Origin: an uncultured Bacteroidales bacterium
Lineage (GTDB): Bacteria; Bacteroidota; Bacteroidia; Bacteroidales; P3
Length of the DNA: 5,909 bases
Assembly (NCBI GenBank): GCA_900319595.1
Contig: ONOZ01000056.1
Span: forward strand, 1 to 5,909
Direction of reading: 5' to 3'
Positions 1 to 5,909 of the stretch are shown here, piece by piece (position 1 is the stretch's first letter; each line of letters opens with the position of its first letter). The notes beneath the pieces are model-generated. The model was not told the origin of the DNA, made no database searches, and was given only the letters and a program-made list of their open reading frames with translations. Made by a program: the position numbers and the translations under genes.

Positions 1-255
1 AAAGGTAGATGGCAAAGTATTTTGAAAGCATCTTATTGCGATTTCAACAAGGACGCTAATGGCGATAACGCACTAACGCAATTTGATTTATCCTATCAAA
101 ACTATGGCTTGGGTGTTATTTACAATCCAACCAAAAATGTGCGTATTAGTGCTTTTTATGATTGGTATATTAACGAAGAAAGCATTCGCCTTGCAGGGTT
201 TAATAAACAACTTCCTAATGATGTACTAACTGTTCGTATGCAAGTAAGTTTTTAA
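1..255 (+). CDS. Outer-membrane beta-barrel protein, probably phosphate-selective porin O/P-like (C-terminal fragment, 5' end outside window)
   Basis: The frame is open from the first base and ends with TAA at 253-255, so about 84 C-terminal residues are seen. The TTG at 22 is not believed to be the start, because the frame continues upstream of it. The fragment reads as amphipathic strands rich in Tyr, Phe and Trp (YGLGVIYNP, then VRISAFYDWYINEE), a polar loop, and a last strand DVLTVRMQVSF. A terminal Phe preceded by alternating hydrophobic residues is the usual signal for BAM-dependent insertion in the outer membrane. The order 'YGLG-IYYnP-n-ri...YD...NE...(N)DV-TvR-Q-.F' resembles the end of Bacteroidota porins of the phosphate-selective O/P family, which are trimeric channels for anions or small solutes. 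That family assignment is from memory of the pattern; substrate cannot be read from this fragment. A strong terminator follows, so it is the last gene of its own unit. Another type of outer-membrane barrel remains possible. Confidence 0.7.
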   Translation, partial: KGRWQSILKASYCDFNKDANGDNALTQFDLSYQNYGLGVIYNPTKNVRISAFYDWYINEESIRLAGFNKQLPNDVLTVRMQVSF

Positions 256-285
256 TAATAAACGAACAACAAAATATATAGACGT

Positions 286-323
286 GGAGTGGTGTAGTCA
301 AAAGATTACATCATTTCTTTTTT
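286..323 (+). terminator. Intrinsic (Rho-independent) terminator after the porin-like gene
   Basis: Bases 286-299 (GGAGTGGTGTAGTC) pair without a bulge with 304-317 (GATTACATCATTTC) around an AAAA loop (300-303). This gives a 14-bp stem that includes four G-U pairs. Six T follow directly (318-323). It lies 30 bases after the porin stop and upstream of the tpiA promoter candidate, so it should end the porin transcript. The G-U pairs all have G on the upstream arm, so the hairpin is clearly weaker when read from the minus strand (there the pairs become A-C mismatches). This supports a + strand terminator. Confidence 0.88.
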
Positions 324-353
324 AATAATCTATTCAATTTTATAAAAAAATGA

Positions 354-384
354 TTGTTTGTTAATAAAATTTTCTTTAAATTTG
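354..384 (+). promoter_or_regulatory. Candidate Bacteroidota sigma-ABfr-type promoter for the tpiA operon
   Basis: TAAATTTG at 377-384 matches the Bacteroidota -7 consensus TAnnTTTG exactly. Upstream, a TTG at 354-356 lies 20 bases away and a TTTG at 357-360 lies 16 bases away; either could serve as the -33 element, the first having the more usual spacing. Transcription would start near 389-392, giving a leader of about 40 bases. The site lies after the porin terminator and before tpiA, where a promoter is expected. The region is very AT-rich, so chance matches are possible. Confidence 0.6.
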
Positions 385-404
385 CAATTCATAAATATTG
401 AATG

Positions 405-431
405 ATAGAGTAATTAAAAAAAATAAAAGAT
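405..431 (+). promoter_or_regulatory. A-rich translation-initiation leader of tpiA, no Shine-Dalgarno
   Basis: The bases before the ATG at 432 are almost only A and T, with a run of A at 416-423 and no GGAGG-like sequence at a useful distance. Bacteroidota mostly start translation without Shine-Dalgarno pairing and favour A-rich, unstructured leaders, which this fits. The starts of prmA (1195) and of the giant gene (2044) also lack a ribosome-binding motif. Confidence 0.5.
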
Positions 432-1190
432 ATGAGAAGGAATATAGTAGCAGGTAATTGGAAAATGAATAAATTGTTTGCAGATGCAGATGATTTGGTA
501 AATGCAATAGCAGAACAACTGCACAATTATGATACTTCTGACGTGGATATTGTTATTTGTCCTCCGTTTCCTTATTTGGAATTGGTTAGTGATGTAAGCG
601 AAGATGGAGATTTCTTTACTGGAGCACAAGATGTTAGTAAATTTGAAAATGGTGCTTATACAGGAGAAGTTAGTGCGACCATGCTAAAAAGTCTTGGTGT
701 AGATTATTGCATTGTTGGGCATAGTGAAAGAAGAAAGTATTTTAAAGAAACTAATCAAGATATTGCACAAAAAATTGATAGATTATTAAATGAAGATATT
801 ACCCCTATTGTTTGCGTTGGAGAGAGTTTAGACGAGAGAGAGGCTGGTAGATATTTAGAGGTTATTCGCTCTCAAGTTGAAGAAAGTATGTTCCATTTGA
901 CTGCAGACGATATGCAACGTTGTATTATTGCATACGAACCTGTTTGGGCAATAGGAACTGGACATACTGCGACAAAAGAGCAAGCACAAGAGGTACATGC
1001 TTTTATTCGTCAGTTGATTTGCGACAAATATAGCGATGATGTTGCACAGGAAGTATCAATTCTTTATGGTGGAAGTTGTAACCCTACAAATGCAAGGGAA
1101 CTTTTTGAAATGGAAGATATTGATGGAGGATTGATTGGCGGTGCTTCGTTAAAACATAAAGATTTTATTGAAATTGCCTGCTCGTTTTAA
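432..1190 (+). CDS. tpiA: Triosephosphate isomerase
   Basis: The 252-residue product interconverts dihydroxyacetone phosphate and D-glyceraldehyde 3-phosphate in glycolysis and gluconeogenesis; it is a cytosolic (beta/alpha)8 barrel, normally a homodimer. The length is normal for the family. The N-terminal motif AGNWKMNK gives substrate-binding Asn9 and Lys11. GAQDVS (64-69) and GAYTGEVSATML (74-85) are the dimer-interface strand and loop. CIVGHSERR gives the electrophilic His97. AYEPVWAIGTG (167-177) matches the family signature, with catalytic base Glu169 and the flexible phosphate-closing loop 6. YGGS (212-215) and LIGGASL (234-240) form the phosphate-binding end of the barrel. No key residue is missing, so it should be active. 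The ATG at 432 is chosen because it places AGNWKMNK at the usual distance from the N-terminus. It is the first gene after a candidate promoter and lies 4 bases before prmA, so the two are probably co-transcribed. Confidence 0.98.
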   Translation: MRRNIVAGNWKMNKLFADADDLVNAIAEQLHNYDTSDVDIVICPPFPYLELVSDVSEDGDFFTGAQDVSKFENGAYTGEVSATMLKSLGVDYCIVGHSERRKYFKETNQDIAQKIDRLLNEDITPIVCVGESLDEREAGRYLEVIRSQVEESMFHLTADDMQRCIIAYEPVWAIGTGHTATKEQAQEVHAFIRQLICDKYSDDVAQEVSILYGGSCNPTNARELFEMEDIDGGLIGGASLKHKDFIEIACSF

Positions 1191-1194
1191 TTAG

Positions 1195-2040
1195 ATGGAT
1201 TACTATCAAGTTAATTTCTTTTTGAGTAATAAAGTAAAAGATTTTGAAGTAGATTTACTCAAAAATGATTTGGCACAAGCGGGTTTTGATTCCTTTGTAG
1301 ATATTTTGGATAATAATTTTGAGGCGTATTGTCCATCTGAGGTGTTTTCGCAAGATAATATACAGATTGTTATAAACAATTCGCTTTTATCGGATAAGGA
1401 TTCTGTAAGATATTCTATTAAATTTATAAAAGACGAAAATTGGAATAAAACTTGGGAAGAAACTTCTCCGAGTGTGCAGTTTGGTAATTTTTGTAACATA
1501 AGAAAATCTAATCAATCTTATAAACAAGTTACCTATGATATAATCATTAACCCCGAACAATCGTTTGGTACAGCCAATCACCCAACAACAGCCATGATTA
1601 TAGAATATCTTTCTACTATAGACATGAAAGGTAAAAATGTTATGGATATGGGTTGTGGCACGGCAGTATTAGGAATCCTTTGTAAAAAGATGGGAGCAGA
1701 TTATGTGGAATGTGTGGATATTGATAAATGGGCTTACAATAATGCTATATCCAATGCTCAAAGTAACAATGTAGATATTTGCGTTAAATTGGGGAGTAGT
1801 GAAGAAATGTCAGTAAATCATATTTTTGATGTGTTTTTAGCAAATATCAACTTGAATATTCTATTGGAAAACATACCATTTTATGCTCTCAAAATCAAAA
1901 CAGGAGGACTTTTAATATTGAGTGGTTTTTTTGAAGACGACATAAATGAATTGGAAAATACAACAAAACAATATAATCTTACGTTTTATCATAAAGTAAC
2001 CAAAAATAATTGGGCATTGTTGGTATTAAAAAAGATTTAG
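1195..2040 (+). CDS. prmA: Ribosomal protein L11 methyltransferase (SAM-dependent)
   Basis: This 281-residue cytosolic enzyme of the PrmA family uses S-adenosylmethionine to methylate ribosomal protein L11. The N-terminal third (about 1-100) corresponds to the small L11-recognition domain and ends with the typical ENWNKTWEE (81-89). A Rossmann methyltransferase domain follows. PEQSFGTANHPTT (120-132) is the family's P..(A/S)FGTG-H-TT motif. VMDMGCGTAVLGI (149-161) is SAM motif I. VDIDKWAYNNAISN (174-187) carries the acidic residue expected to bind the SAM ribose. DVFLANINLNILL (212-224) is the family's catalytic-site strand, and LILSGF (240-245) and NNWALLVLKK (271-280) complete the fold. Two normally glycine positions are alanine (127 and 157). 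The ATG is 4 bases after the tpiA stop and the gene ends 3 bases before the next start, which indicates an operon. L11 methylation is usually dispensable in bacteria studied. The methyltransferase fold is certain; the L11 substrate is inferred from family. Confidence 0.95.
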   Translation: MDYYQVNFFLSNKVKDFEVDLLKNDLAQAGFDSFVDILDNNFEAYCPSEVFSQDNIQIVINNSLLSDKDSVRYSIKFIKDENWNKTWEETSPSVQFGNFCNIRKSNQSYKQVTYDIIINPEQSFGTANHPTTAMIIEYLSTIDMKGKNVMDMGCGTAVLGILCKKMGADYVECVDIDKWAYNNAISNAQSNNVDICVKLGSSEEMSVNHIFDVFLANINLNILLENIPFYALKIKTGGLLILSGFFEDDINELENTTKQYNLTFYHKVTKNNWALLVLKKI

Positions 2041-2043
2041 ATT

Positions 2044-2100
2044 ATGAAAAAGTATTGTGTAATAATAATTTGTTTGCTTGTTAGCATAATGGGATATTCG
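2044..2100 (+). other. Predicted Sec signal peptide of the giant protein
   Basis: The first 19 residues begin MKK, continue with a hydrophobic core of Ile, Val, Leu and Cys (about 5-16), and end GYS before Gln20. Cleavage between Ser19 and Gln20 fits signal peptidase I preference (small residue at -1) and the S|Q junction often seen in Bacteroidota. Cys11 sits inside the hydrophobic core and is not preceded by a lipobox (L-A/S-G/A-C), so lipoprotein processing is unlikely. Confidence 0.8.
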
Positions 2101-5100
2101 CAGAGATTCAAAAATTTTAGTGGCAATGTGGATACATATATTAATGAGTTAGATGAGTTATATAAGACAGACCAAAACATAAATAAGGAACAAAAAAAAG
2201 AATGGGAAGCAATAATTTATTCCTACGATAGTGTTTGGAATACTTTTAATGCACAACATAAAAGAGACGTTGTTAAATTATCGCAAACCATGATTAAGAA
2301 AAACATTCGTGCAAGGAATGGTTTTTATGATTTTCTTTTAACCCAAATTGCTTTTACCAAAAGTAACCAATCTGCCGAGAGTTATAACCAATGGTTGAAA
2401 GGAATGCAACAATATTTAGAGAAACATAATATCAAAATCTATAATCAAGCAATTGAGGCTACGTATAATCTTTTGGTTAATTATTCACTACACTATACTA
2501 AAACATCTAAATGGACTTTTGATGCAGCAACTCCATATGCTTTTCGCATAGATAACGAAAGAGGAGTGTATGCCGATTTTACTACTTCTATAAATCTTTC
2601 GTATGGAATTAGTAAAGATGATGGTATTATCTACAATACCAAAGGTAGAATGTATCTAATGGAAGATGTTTGGGAAGGAAAAGGTGGTACGGTGAATTGG
2701 GAGAGAAGTGGCTTATCGAAAGACCAAGTTTTTTGTCAATTGAATGATTATAAAGTGGCATTAAAAACTGCTGGCTTTACTGCCGATAGTGTCCAATTTA
2801 CAAATAAAGAATATTTTTCTTATACTTTAGATGGTATTTTTACGGACAAGATTACGGAAAAAACTAATAAAGAATCTCGTTACCCAAAATTCACATCTTA
2901 TAAGAAAACAGAATACATTAAGAACGTTTTTGACAATGTAGATTACATAGGAGGTTTTTCACAACAAGGAGGAGGCTTCTTTGGTACGGGAAGTAAAAAA
3001 GAACCCGCACGATTAGTTTTTTATAAAGAAGGTGATGTGTTTATGGTTGCCAAAGCAATTGAGCATCCTTTTAGTAGAGAAGGTATAATGAGCGAGGATT
3101 GTCAAGTTACTTTTTATGTTAATAAGAAAGGTAACGAAAAAGATAGTATTTATCATCCTGGTACAAAAATGAATTACAATAAAAATTCTCATGTTATTTT
3201 ATGTACAGATACTAAAAAGGGTATTACATCTTCGCCTTGGATAGATTCGTACCATCAGATAGAAATTTATACAGAGGCTGTATATACAGGATTGGACGAA
3301 CACAAAATAGAGTTTTCTTCTGTTCGAGGTCCATCTCAAAATGCCTTTGCTACAATAGAAAGTATGTCTTATTATTCCGATGCTCGTTGGTATAAACTGC
3401 AGGGTATTGATGAAACTTCACCGTTATCGCGTATTCGTTCCTATTGTAACCAAATGGGAAAACGTGAAGTTACTGTTAAAGGACTTGCAGAATATACGGG
3501 ATTGGATTTTACTCAATGTAAATTGATGCTTATGAATTTGTCTTTGGGTGGTTTTGTAACTTATGAATCTTATAGAGAAACTGCTATAGTTAAAGATAAA
3601 CTTTATGATTATATATTGAATAATAACAAACGCAAAGACTATGATGCAATCCGTATGCAATCAACTACAACGGGAGGAGAGGCTAATGCTGTCCTTAATA
3701 TATATGATATGGACCTAAGATTGAATGGTATCGAACCTTTTACTGTATCGGACTCACACAATGTTAGAATTATACCAAAAGATGGTCATATAGTTATGCT
3801 CAAAAATAGAAGTTTTACTTTTGATGGTTCTGTAGCAGCGGGTAGATTTCGTATGAGTGGCAGTAATTGTAAATTTGATTATGAAAATTTTACTTTAGAT
3901 TTGCCTAATAGCGATTCTTTATCATTTTTTGTGCCATCTTTTCAAGATACTAACACACTTGTAAAAATTCAAACTCCTATTCGCAAACTTGAATGTCAAT
4001 TAGTAATAGATAAACCTGATAATAAAGCAAGTATAAAGAAAATTGATGGTTACCCGATGCTATCTTCTCTAAAAAACTCATATGTATATTACAATAATCC
4101 AAAAATTCAAGGTGGTGTTTATGATACCTCTAGTTTTTATTATGAATTAGAGCCATTTGTTATTAGAAATATGTTTAGTTTTAAAACTGCTGATATTGTC
4201 TTAAAAGGTATTTTGCACAGTGCAGATATATTCAACCCACTCAAAGAGCCACTTGTAGTTATGCAGGACTATTCATTAGGTTTTAAGATGGATATTGATA
4301 ATAATGGTTTGGTAGCATATGGAGGTAAAGCAAAGTATTATAATAGTATAGACTTGTCTTGCAATGGTTTATTAGGAACAGGACGTTGGGAGTTTGGTTC
4401 TTCCCGGAGTGAAAGCAAGATGTTTGTATTTCACCCCGATAGTATGTTTTGCGAAACAACAAAATTTTCTTATGATAACCCACAAGTCAATGTTGCAAAA
4501 ACTAATGAATATTACTATAAGCAACAAAATTATATGATTGTTGAGCAAACAGCAGAGGCATTCAATATGTATGCAAGTAATCAATCAATACAAAGTGGTT
4601 ACTTACGTGTCTATCCTAATGCTTTGACTGGTAGTGGCGAGAATAAGACAAACGAGATGATTGTTAAAAGTGATTTGATAAAATATATGCCAGATTCATT
4701 CACTTCAGATAGTGCAGATTTTACTCTTATGGCATTAGATGGAAGTAGTGTTGCTTTTCATGCAAAAGATGTCAAAGCAAATGTCAACTATACATCAAAA
4801 CAAGGTGCTTTTACGACAAAACAAGGACTTCAACAGAATGATTTGCCATATTTACAATATGTTTGTCAAGTTGATAAATTTACTTGGGATATGGACAAGA
4901 AACTTCTTTCACTTCAAAACTCTTCCTCTGTTACAGATGGAGGAATGGCAAATAAGAATTTGAAAGAAATAATAGATTTACCGCAACCAGGTACAATTTT
5001 TACTTCAACTCACCCTGCACAAGACTCACTTACATTCAATAGTGTCAATGCAAAATTAAATTTGAATACAAACGAATTGACTGCAGACGGAGTTTATATG

Positions 5101-5909
5101 ATTAAGAGTGCAGATGCTGCTATTCGTCCATCAAATCATAGAATTATTTTACACCCGGGGGCAAATATGGACACAATAGAAAAGGCAGACATTGTATTTA
5201 ATACTGATACTAAGTTACATAGTGTTAAAAATGCACGAGTTCATATTTTGAGTAGCAAACTTTATTCGGCTAATGGTTATATAGATTATAAGGATATGGA
5301 CGGAAAAATTACTGAAGTATTCTTTCAAGAAATAACTTCAGCAACCGGATATTCTGTTGGTTATGCAAAAATTGAGAAAACAGAACCATTAAACTTAAAT
5401 ACTGCTTTTAAGTTTTATGGACAATTAATGGTAACTGCACCAGATTCTATCATGAGTTTTGATGGAGGAGTAACTTTAGCAATGAATTGTAATAAGGGCA
5501 AAGAGAGTCCTTGGTTAAAATTCTCCTCGCGTCTTGATGCAGACAATATATATATACCTATTTCTGAGGCTCCTGTGGACGTTGATGGCAATAGAATAAC
5601 TACTTCTATATTATTTAATGAAACTTCCTTAAAACCACAAATCTCATTCTTTACTGCAGACAAAGAAGCCGACAATGTCTTTATTAAAGGACTGGGGTTC
5701 TTAACTTATGATAGTAAAAGTAAAGAATATCGTATTGCGTCCAAAGAAAAATTGGAAGACATGCAGAATGTGGTAGGCGATTATTTGAGTATATCAACTT
5801 CCTCTTGTAATGCACAAGGACAGGGCGAAATAAAACTTGGAATACCATTGGGAAGTGTTGTATCTACTGAGAATTATGGACAAATAAAAGCCAATGCAGA
5901 TGGCGAAAG
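2044..5909 (+). CDS. Giant secreted protein of unknown function, Bacteroidota type (3' end outside window)
   Basis: I checked this frame codon by codon: ATG at 2044 is followed by 1288 codons without a stop, up to the right edge, which cannot be chance in such AT-rich DNA. Function is unknown. Residues 1-19 are a signal peptide, so it should leave the cytoplasm; there is no lipobox. About 20-155 is polar and helical in character. From about 160 the chain is mostly short beta-type strands rich in Tyr, Phe, Asp, Ser and Asn, with marked motifs: WEGKGGTVNWER (210-221), YPKFTSY (280-286), DSIYHPG (367-373), QDYSLGF (741-747), YGGKAKYY (759-766), FHPDSM (796-801). A winged-helix-like segment (about 460-517) interrupts the beta part. 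Turns of the type D-S-hydrophobic-x-F recur. No hydrophobic membrane helix is seen after the signal peptide, so it is periplasmic, surface-attached or secreted. The pattern recalls large (about 1500-residue) conserved Bacteroidota proteins; this is memory of the pattern, not a search result. It follows prmA by 3 bases and is probably co-transcribed with tpiA and prmA. Because the end is missing, a C-terminal sorting domain (type IX) cannot be excluded. Confidence 0.93.
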   Translation, partial: MKKYCVIIICLLVSIMGYSQRFKNFSGNVDTYINELDELYKTDQNINKEQKKEWEAIIYSYDSVWNTFNAQHKRDVVKLSQTMIKKNIRARNGFYDFLLTQIAFTKSNQSAESYNQWLKGMQQYLEKHNIKIYNQAIEATYNLLVNYSLHYTKTSKWTFDAATPYAFRIDNERGVYADFTTSINLSYGISKDDGIIYNTKGRMYLMEDVWEGKGGTVNWERSGLSKDQVFCQLNDYKVALKTAGFTADSVQFTNKEYFSYTLDGIFTDKITEKTNKESRYPKFTSYKKTEYIKNVFDNVDYIGGFSQQGGGFFGTGSKKEPARLVFYKEGDVFMVAKAIEHPFSREGIMSEDCQVTFYVNKKGNEKDSIYHPGTKMNYNKNSHVILCTDTKKGITSSPWIDSYHQIEIYTEAVYTGLDEHKIEFSSVRGPSQNAFATIESMSYYSDARWYKLQGIDETSPLSRIRSYCNQMGKREVTVKGLAEYTGLDFTQCKLMLMNLSLGGFVTYESYRETAIVKDKLYDYILNNNKRKDYDAIRMQSTTTGGEANAVLNIYDMDLRLNGIEPFTVSDSHNVRIIPKDGHIVMLKNRSFTFDGSVAAGRFRMSGSNCKFDYENFTLDLPNSDSLSFFVPSFQDTNTLVKIQTPIRKLECQLVIDKPDNKASIKKIDGYPMLSSLKNSYVYYNNPKIQGGVYDTSSFYYELEPFVIRNMFSFKTADIVLKGILHSADIFNPLKEPLVVMQDYSLGFKMDIDNNGLVAYGGKAKYYNSIDLSCNGLLGTGRWEFGSSRSESKMFVFHPDSMFCETTKFSYDNPQVNVAKTNEYYYKQQNYMIVEQTAEAFNMYASNQSIQSGYLRVYPNALTGSGENKTNEMIVKSDLIKYMPDSFTSDSADFTLMALDGSSVAFHAKDVKANVNYTSKQGAFTTKQGLQQNDLPYLQYVCQVDKFTWDMDKKLLSLQNSSSVTDGGMANKNLKEIIDLPQPGTIFTSTHPAQDSLTFNSVNAKLNLNTNELTADGVYMIKSADAAIRPSNHRIILHPGANMDTIEKADIVFNTDTKLHSVKNARVHILSSKLYSANGYIDYKDMDGKITEVFFQEITSATGYSVGYAKIEKTEPLNLNTAFKFYGQLMVTAPDSIMSFDGGVTLAMNCNKGKESPWLKFSSRLDADNIYIPISEAPVDVDGNRITTSILFNETSLKPQISFFTADKEADNVFIKGLGFLTYDSKSKEYRIASKEKLEDMQNVVGDYLSISTSSCNAQGQGEIKLGIPLGSVVSTENYGQIKANADGE
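3421..3597 (+). other. Winged-helix-like segment inside the giant protein
   Basis: Residues 460-517 depart from the beta-rich surroundings. A first helix (about 460-472) is followed by VTVKGLAEYTGLD (476-488), which looks like helix 2 plus turn of a helix-turn-helix. An amphipathic helix follows, with Leu and Met spaced for one face (about 489-501). Next come GGFVTYE and ETAIV, two strands like the wing (503-516). The pattern 'LAeytGl....c.lml.nLs..GFvtYe' is that of many winged-helix domains. Since the protein is exported, DNA binding is not implied; a protein-binding role is more likely. This is a fold guess from sequence pattern only. Confidence 0.4.

Noticed and set aside
22..24. TTG as the start codon of the first gene
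   Set aside because: The frame is open upstream to base 1, and the residues before it (KGRWQSI) continue the barrel pattern, so this is the end of a longer gene.
387..403. Inverted repeat ATTCA-N7-TGAAT just after the promoter candidate, as an operator
   Set aside because: The arms are only 5 bp in very AT-rich DNA and do not extend. Such matches are expected by chance, although the position near the start point was noted.
414..629. Minus-strand open frame of 71 codons over the start of tpiA
   Set aside because: It overlaps the conserved start of tpiA, and its Ile/Phe/Tyr-rich product is what AT-rich antisense reading gives.
1206..1581. Two overlapping minus-strand open frames opposite prmA
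   Set aside because: Both are antisense to a clearly recognised enzyme gene, and their products are low-complexity with no domain pattern.
2071..2079. Lipoprotein lipobox around Cys11 of the giant protein
   Set aside because: The residues before Cys11 are Ile, not the L-A/S-G/A pattern required, and the hydrophobic core continues after the cysteine.
4739..4963. Open frame of 74 codons on the + strand
   Set aside because: It lies entirely inside the giant gene in another frame. Its product has no recognisable motif, and the host frame is uninterrupted and protein-like.
5415..5675. Open frame of 86 codons on the - strand
   Set aside because: It is antisense to the giant gene with no promoter, leader or family resemblance; it is a shadow of the coding frame.

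Overview
The window looks like chromosomal DNA from an AT-rich member of the Bacteroidota. The signs are: no Shine-Dalgarno sequences before any start, A-rich leaders instead; a promoter-like TAnnTTTG box upstream of tpiA; an outer-membrane barrel ending in phenylalanine; and a signal peptide that probably ends ...GYS|Q, as is common in this phylum. All supported genes are on the + strand. Nothing mobile, no RNA gene and no CRISPR array was seen. The organism assignment is an inference from these features.

Layout: (1) 1-255 is the 3' end of an outer-membrane beta-barrel gene, probably a phosphate-selective porin O/P-like porin. (2) 256-431 is a short intergenic region holding a strong intrinsic terminator (286-323) and then a Bacteroidota-type promoter candidate (354-384). 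(3) 432-1190 is tpiA, complete, with all catalytic residues. (4) 1195-2040 is prmA, the ribosomal protein L11 methyltransferase, complete, with two glycine-to-alanine changes in conserved motifs. (5) From 2044 to the right edge runs one uninterrupted frame of at least 1288 codons. It encodes a giant exported protein with a signal peptide, a helical N-terminal part, long beta-rich stretches and an internal winged-helix-like segment. It has no stop codon in the window, so it is partial at its 3' end.

tpiA, prmA and the giant gene are separated by only 4 and 3 bases, with no terminator between them. They very probably form one transcription unit driven from the promoter at about 354-384. Glycolysis (TpiA), modification of the translation apparatus (PrmA) and a secreted giant protein have no obvious shared pathway. 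The grouping may reflect shared growth-linked expression rather than a shared function.

The most interesting object is the giant protein. I recognise it only as a member of the large, uncharacterised, secreted proteins typical of Bacteroidota and cannot give it a function. The rest of the window is ordinary core genome.
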